Below are positions 61,933-64,000 of a DNA stretch of 64,000 nt, piece after piece. The translations under genes were made by a program, and so were the position numbers. Every line of letters begins with the position of its first letter. Position 1 is the stretch's first letter. A model generated the notes under the pieces. That model was not told the DNA's origin, made no database searches, and was given only the letters and a program-made list of their open reading frames with translations. Source of the DNA: Acetivibrio mesophilus (lineage in GTDB: Bacteria; Bacillota; Clostridia; Acetivibrionales; Acetivibrionaceae); NCBI RefSeq assembly GCF_004102745.1, contig NZ_RLII01000017.1, positions 1 through 64,000 on the forward strand, read 5' to 3'.

Positions 61933-63289
61933 CACCCAAATCCTCCTTCGAACAATGTAAAATCAGCTTGTCAAGGGCACAAATGAGACTTTTCACGGTT
62001 TCCCACTTGCTTGATACAATTAATGCAATTATGCGGCCAATGTATTTCGAGCTGTCATAGAACTTTTTTTGAGGAAGAGTTCCTGAGGTACATAGGATAA
62101 TACCCTCTTTTTTATCCTTGTCGTATAATAATCCTTCCTTTGAGAGCATTTCACACATATATTTATAATTCAGTAGGTTTGCGGACACAACATTGTAATA
62201 CTTTACCCTTGTTTTTACATCACCCATTATTTGAGCTAAAATTGAAGTATATGTCGACACTACAAGCCTTCCGTTAATCTCTACCACAGGAATAATTCCT
62301 TCATCGGTAATTATTGAGTCAACACCTGCAATTCCTTTGTAGCCCATTTCATACAAGGCTTTGCCGAGTTTCTTGCCAAAATTCATATACTCATTAATTA
62401 CAGCATTGTCAAAATCCGAAGGATATTGGGAACCCTCATAAACAACACCTCTTAGAATTTGACGGGTGATAGAAAAAACATCTACTTCACCTTCATCAGA
62501 TATATACAACTGGTAATTAACGTCGGACTTTTTATCATACCATCCCTCGACCACCCAGCGTCTTTCGGACTTATGCCTTGATAATTTATCAATCATTTTT
62601 AATACCGGTTCCAGTTTTCTTTCATCTTCAATAATGTAAGAACATTTACCTGAGGCACCATGGGGTTCTTTAATAATTACCTTATTAAAGCAGCAGGGTT
62701 CTTCTCTCAGTCGATAATATTCTTTTCTCACTTCATCTATTGAACCGCAAACCTTTCCTTCGCACACTCTGAAGCCTAATTTTTCAGCTAGGCAACGATT
62801 GTTGATTTTATCATTTATCAGAGCATTGATAGAGGAAGGGGAACCGATTATCTCAAGGTTACAGTTTTTGGCTATTTGCTCCTCGTGACAAGTGATAGCA
62901 AAGGGCATAAAATATGCCTTCTCCATACTTTCAGATATAGCCCTGATCTTATCCTGAAGCTTTTTATCTCTAAGTACCAGTTCGGATATAGGAGTTAATT
63001 CATCCGAATTCTCAGGGACAAGTATGGTGGGGATGGAAAAACCGAATCTCTTTAGCATTTCCAAATAATCTTTGTCCGGATACTCCCTGAGGATCATTAT
63101 ATCCTGCTTCCTGCATAAAAGGAGATTTACCTCCTCCATCCTGTTAACGATACCTTCCTCATAGGGGTCCGTAAAGCCTTTGCTTGTTTCATTCCAGTAT
63201 TTCTCTGCACCGATATTGCACAGCCAAACTATAGTTTGGCTGTGCCTGTCTTCGTTAAGATACTTAAGTAAATCAAAGGTTCTCTTCAT
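61895..63289 (-). CDS. ATP-grasp carboxylate-amine/thiol ligase (BtrJ-like)
   Basis: About 464 residues. The central ATP-grasp fold has NKVIIKEPHGASGKCSYII (lysine and flexible loop), RWVVEGWYDKKSDVNYQLYI, and the metal-binding end GIIPVVEINGRLVV. The N-terminal part (IVWLCNIGAEKYW) and the region CNLEIIGSPSSINALINDK are typical of the pre-ATP-grasp domain. ATP-grasp ligases next to free carrier proteins load amino acids onto the carrier, as BtrJ does in butirosin synthesis. ATG at 63289 is preferred since gagg lies 6 bases upstream; GTG at 63301 is the alternative. It overlaps the carrier-protein gene and the BtrH-like gene, so the genes are tightly coupled. Confidence 0.85.
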   Translation of the reverse strand: MKRTFDLLKYLNEDRHSQTIVWLCNIGAEKYWNETSKGFTDPYEEGIVNRMEEVNLLLCRKQDIMILREYPDKDYLEMLKRFGFSIPTILVPENSDELTPISELVLRDKKLQDKIRAISESMEKAYFMPFAITCHEEQIAKNCNLEIIGSPSSINALINDKINNRCLAEKLGFRVCEGKVCGSIDEVRKEYYRLREEPCCFNKVIIKEPHGASGKCSYIIEDERKLEPVLKMIDKLSRHKSERRWVVEGWYDKKSDVNYQLYISDEGEVDVFSITRQILRGVVYEGSQYPSDFDNAVINEYMNFGKKLGKALYEMGYKGIAGVDSIITDEGIIPVVEINGRLVVSTYTSILAQIMGDVKTRVKYYNVVSANLLNYKYMCEMLSKEGLLYDKDKKEGIILCTSGTLPQKKFYDSSKYIGRIIALIVSSKWETVKSLICALDKLILHCSKEDLGDEVKTVGNKIAE

Positions 63290-63563
63290 TTTCAGCCTCA
63301 CTCAACGACAATTTTTTTGTGAAAATAATTCTTATAATGTGCTCCACTGTTGAGAAATTTTCATAAGTCAATAGTTCCGGTTCGATTTCAATTTCAAATT
63401 CTTTTTCCAGATCCATTACGAGACTCATCATCTGAATCGAGTCAATTCCAAGGTCTGTTCTTATATTTAGGCTTTCATTTATGTTGTCTATGTCATACTG
63501 TGAATTTGCTTTAATGATATCCATTACTCTACACCTTAGCTTTGAAGATAAAATCTTCTCCAT
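63273..63563 (-). CDS. Stand-alone acyl/peptidyl carrier protein
   Basis: 96 residues. A four-helix carrier domain with the phosphopantetheine attachment site S42 in DLGIDSIQMMSLVMDLE, then FEIEIEPELL and the helix-3/4 segment FSTVEHIIRII. The ATG has a good gggagg site 8 bases upstream, lying inside the overlapping kinase-like gene (35 bases shared). It overlaps the ATP-grasp gene at the other end. The DSIQ motif, rather than the DSLD of fatty-acid ACPs, suggests a specialised pathway carrier. A phosphopantetheinyl transferase is not in the window. Confidence 0.93.
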   Translation of the reverse strand: MEKILSSKLRCRVMDIIKANSQYDIDNINESLNIRTDLGIDSIQMMSLVMDLEKEFEIEIEPELLTYENFSTVEHIIRIIFTKKLSLSEAENEENL

Positions 63564-64000
63564 ACATATTGCCTCCCTTCATGAAAAACGGTTTATTTAC
63601 TTTTACTTCATCAATATTCGATTCAACCAATACACTACTGTTATCCATAAAGATAATCTTTATATTTGCTTTCTCTTTTAGATCCTTAAAAAGCTTTATG
63701 TACTCCCTTCTCAATTTCTTTAGATAATATAACGTCCTGTTTTGCAGCAGCTTGCTTCTTAGTATTCTTTTGTTGGTGTGAAACAAGGGCTTTCCTCTTT
63801 TTTCAATTCTCTCGAGACATACATCAGGAGGTGTGTCAATAAAGTAAATATAGTCCGGCTGCCTGACGAACAGAGAAATCAGCTGGCCCAGTCTAAATTT
63901 TGCACCATTTACAATATCTCTGGTCAGACCGGTATAAATATACCGGTCTGCAATAACATAATAGTCTTTTCTCAGCAAAGGAAGTATTACCGTGAAATAG
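63529..64000 (-). CDS. Thymidylate-kinase-like P-loop protein, C-terminal part
   Basis: The frame is open to the right edge, so the N-terminus with the P-loop is outside. The visible 157 residues match the dTMP-kinase fold: VIADRYIYTGLTRD (the DRY/DRH region), IYFIDTPPDVCLERIEKRGK and the lid/adenine end. The last 25 residues (VNKPFFMKGGNMYGEDF) are not typical. A kinase of this type inside a carrier-protein operon may phosphorylate a pathway intermediate rather than dTMP. It overlaps the carrier-protein gene by 35 bases. Confidence 0.75.
   Translation of the reverse strand, partial: YFTVILPLLRKDYYVIADRYIYTGLTRDIVNGAKFRLGQLISLFVRQPDYIYFIDTPPDVCLERIEKRGKPLFHTNKRILRSKLLQNRTLYYLKKLRREYIKLFKDLKEKANIKIIFMDNSSVLVESNIDEVKVNKPFFMKGGNMYGEDFIFKAKV

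Noticed and set aside
59244-64000. Closthioamide or butirosin gene cluster itself
   Set aside because: Parts of the logic are shared, but no thioamide-forming enzyme, no multiple carrier proteins and no aminoglycoside genes are seen in the window.

Overview
The window comes from an AT-rich, endospore-lineage anaerobic Clostridia of the cellulosome-forming group (Acetivibrio/Ruminiclostridium type). The clearest evidence is six consecutive secreted xylan-degrading proteins (44.7-59.1 kb). Each ends in a duplicated type-I dockerin and carries a CBM6. The last has the module order of Clostridium thermocellum Xyl5A (GH5_34-CBM6-CBM13-Fn3-CBM62-dockerin), with its known active-site and arabinose-pocket residues conserved. 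The species itself cannot be named from sequence reading alone.

Layout. 0-2.5 kb: end of a chemoreceptor-like coiled coil, then cheR and cheB. 2.5-3.34 kb: a scar holding decayed pieces of two genes whose intact relatives lie a few kb away (a solute-binding protein and an FtsH-like ATPase), plus a Pro/Thr linker fragment and a perfect 22-bp hairpin. 3.3-5.8 kb: a leftward polar amino-acid ABC transporter whose binding protein appears circularly permuted. 6-9.2 kb: a TraB/ChaN-like lipoprotein, a membrane FtsH-like AAA ATPase with no protease domain, and a PadR-DUF2812 pair. 9.8-12.1 kb: cheW and a CHASE3 chemoreceptor, possibly the other half of the first chemotaxis operon. 12.2-17 kb: two back-to-back ECF sigma/anti-sigma modules, one with a GerMN sensor and one with a WG-repeat sensor. 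17-29.2 kb: an Agr-like GHKL kinase and LytTR regulator, a small lipoprotein, a 2448-residue S-layer-anchored repeat protein and an S-layer-anchored subtilisin. 29.5-30.6 kb: a lipoprotein built from EF-Tu domains 2/3 and an L7/L12 C-terminal domain. 30.9-32.4 kb: cytoplasmic GH51 arabinofuranosidase. 33.8-38.4 kb: a BceRS-BceAB type peptide-sensing and detoxification module. 38.5-44 kb: a small secreted protein with a broken signal-peptide frame, an ABC-2 exporter whose permease has a large ectodomain, and another polytopic membrane protein. 44.7-59.1 kb: the cellulosomal xylan cluster. 59.2-64 kb: a leftward operon, cut by the window end, with a thymidylate-kinase-like protein, a free carrier protein, an ATP-grasp ligase, a BtrH-like protein and an AMP-dependent ligase.

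How the genes work together. The dockerin enzymes would dock on a scaffoldin and strip acetyl/feruloyl, arabinosyl and xylosyl decorations while cutting the arabinoxylan backbone. Imported arabino-oligosaccharides would be finished inside the cell by GH51. The remaining loci are mainly envelope sensing: chemotaxis, two ECF systems, an Agr-like pair and the Bce module, each next to secreted or membrane outputs. The right-end operon has the parts of a carrier-protein (thiotemplated) small-molecule pathway resembling the BtrI/BtrJ/BtrH logic of butirosin side-chain assembly. It is the best candidate here for an undescribed biosynthetic system.

Most surprising single proteins: the permuted binding protein (4929-5780) and the EF-Tu/L12 lipoprotein (29553-30590). 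No tRNA, rRNA, intact insertion sequence or CRISPR array was recognised.
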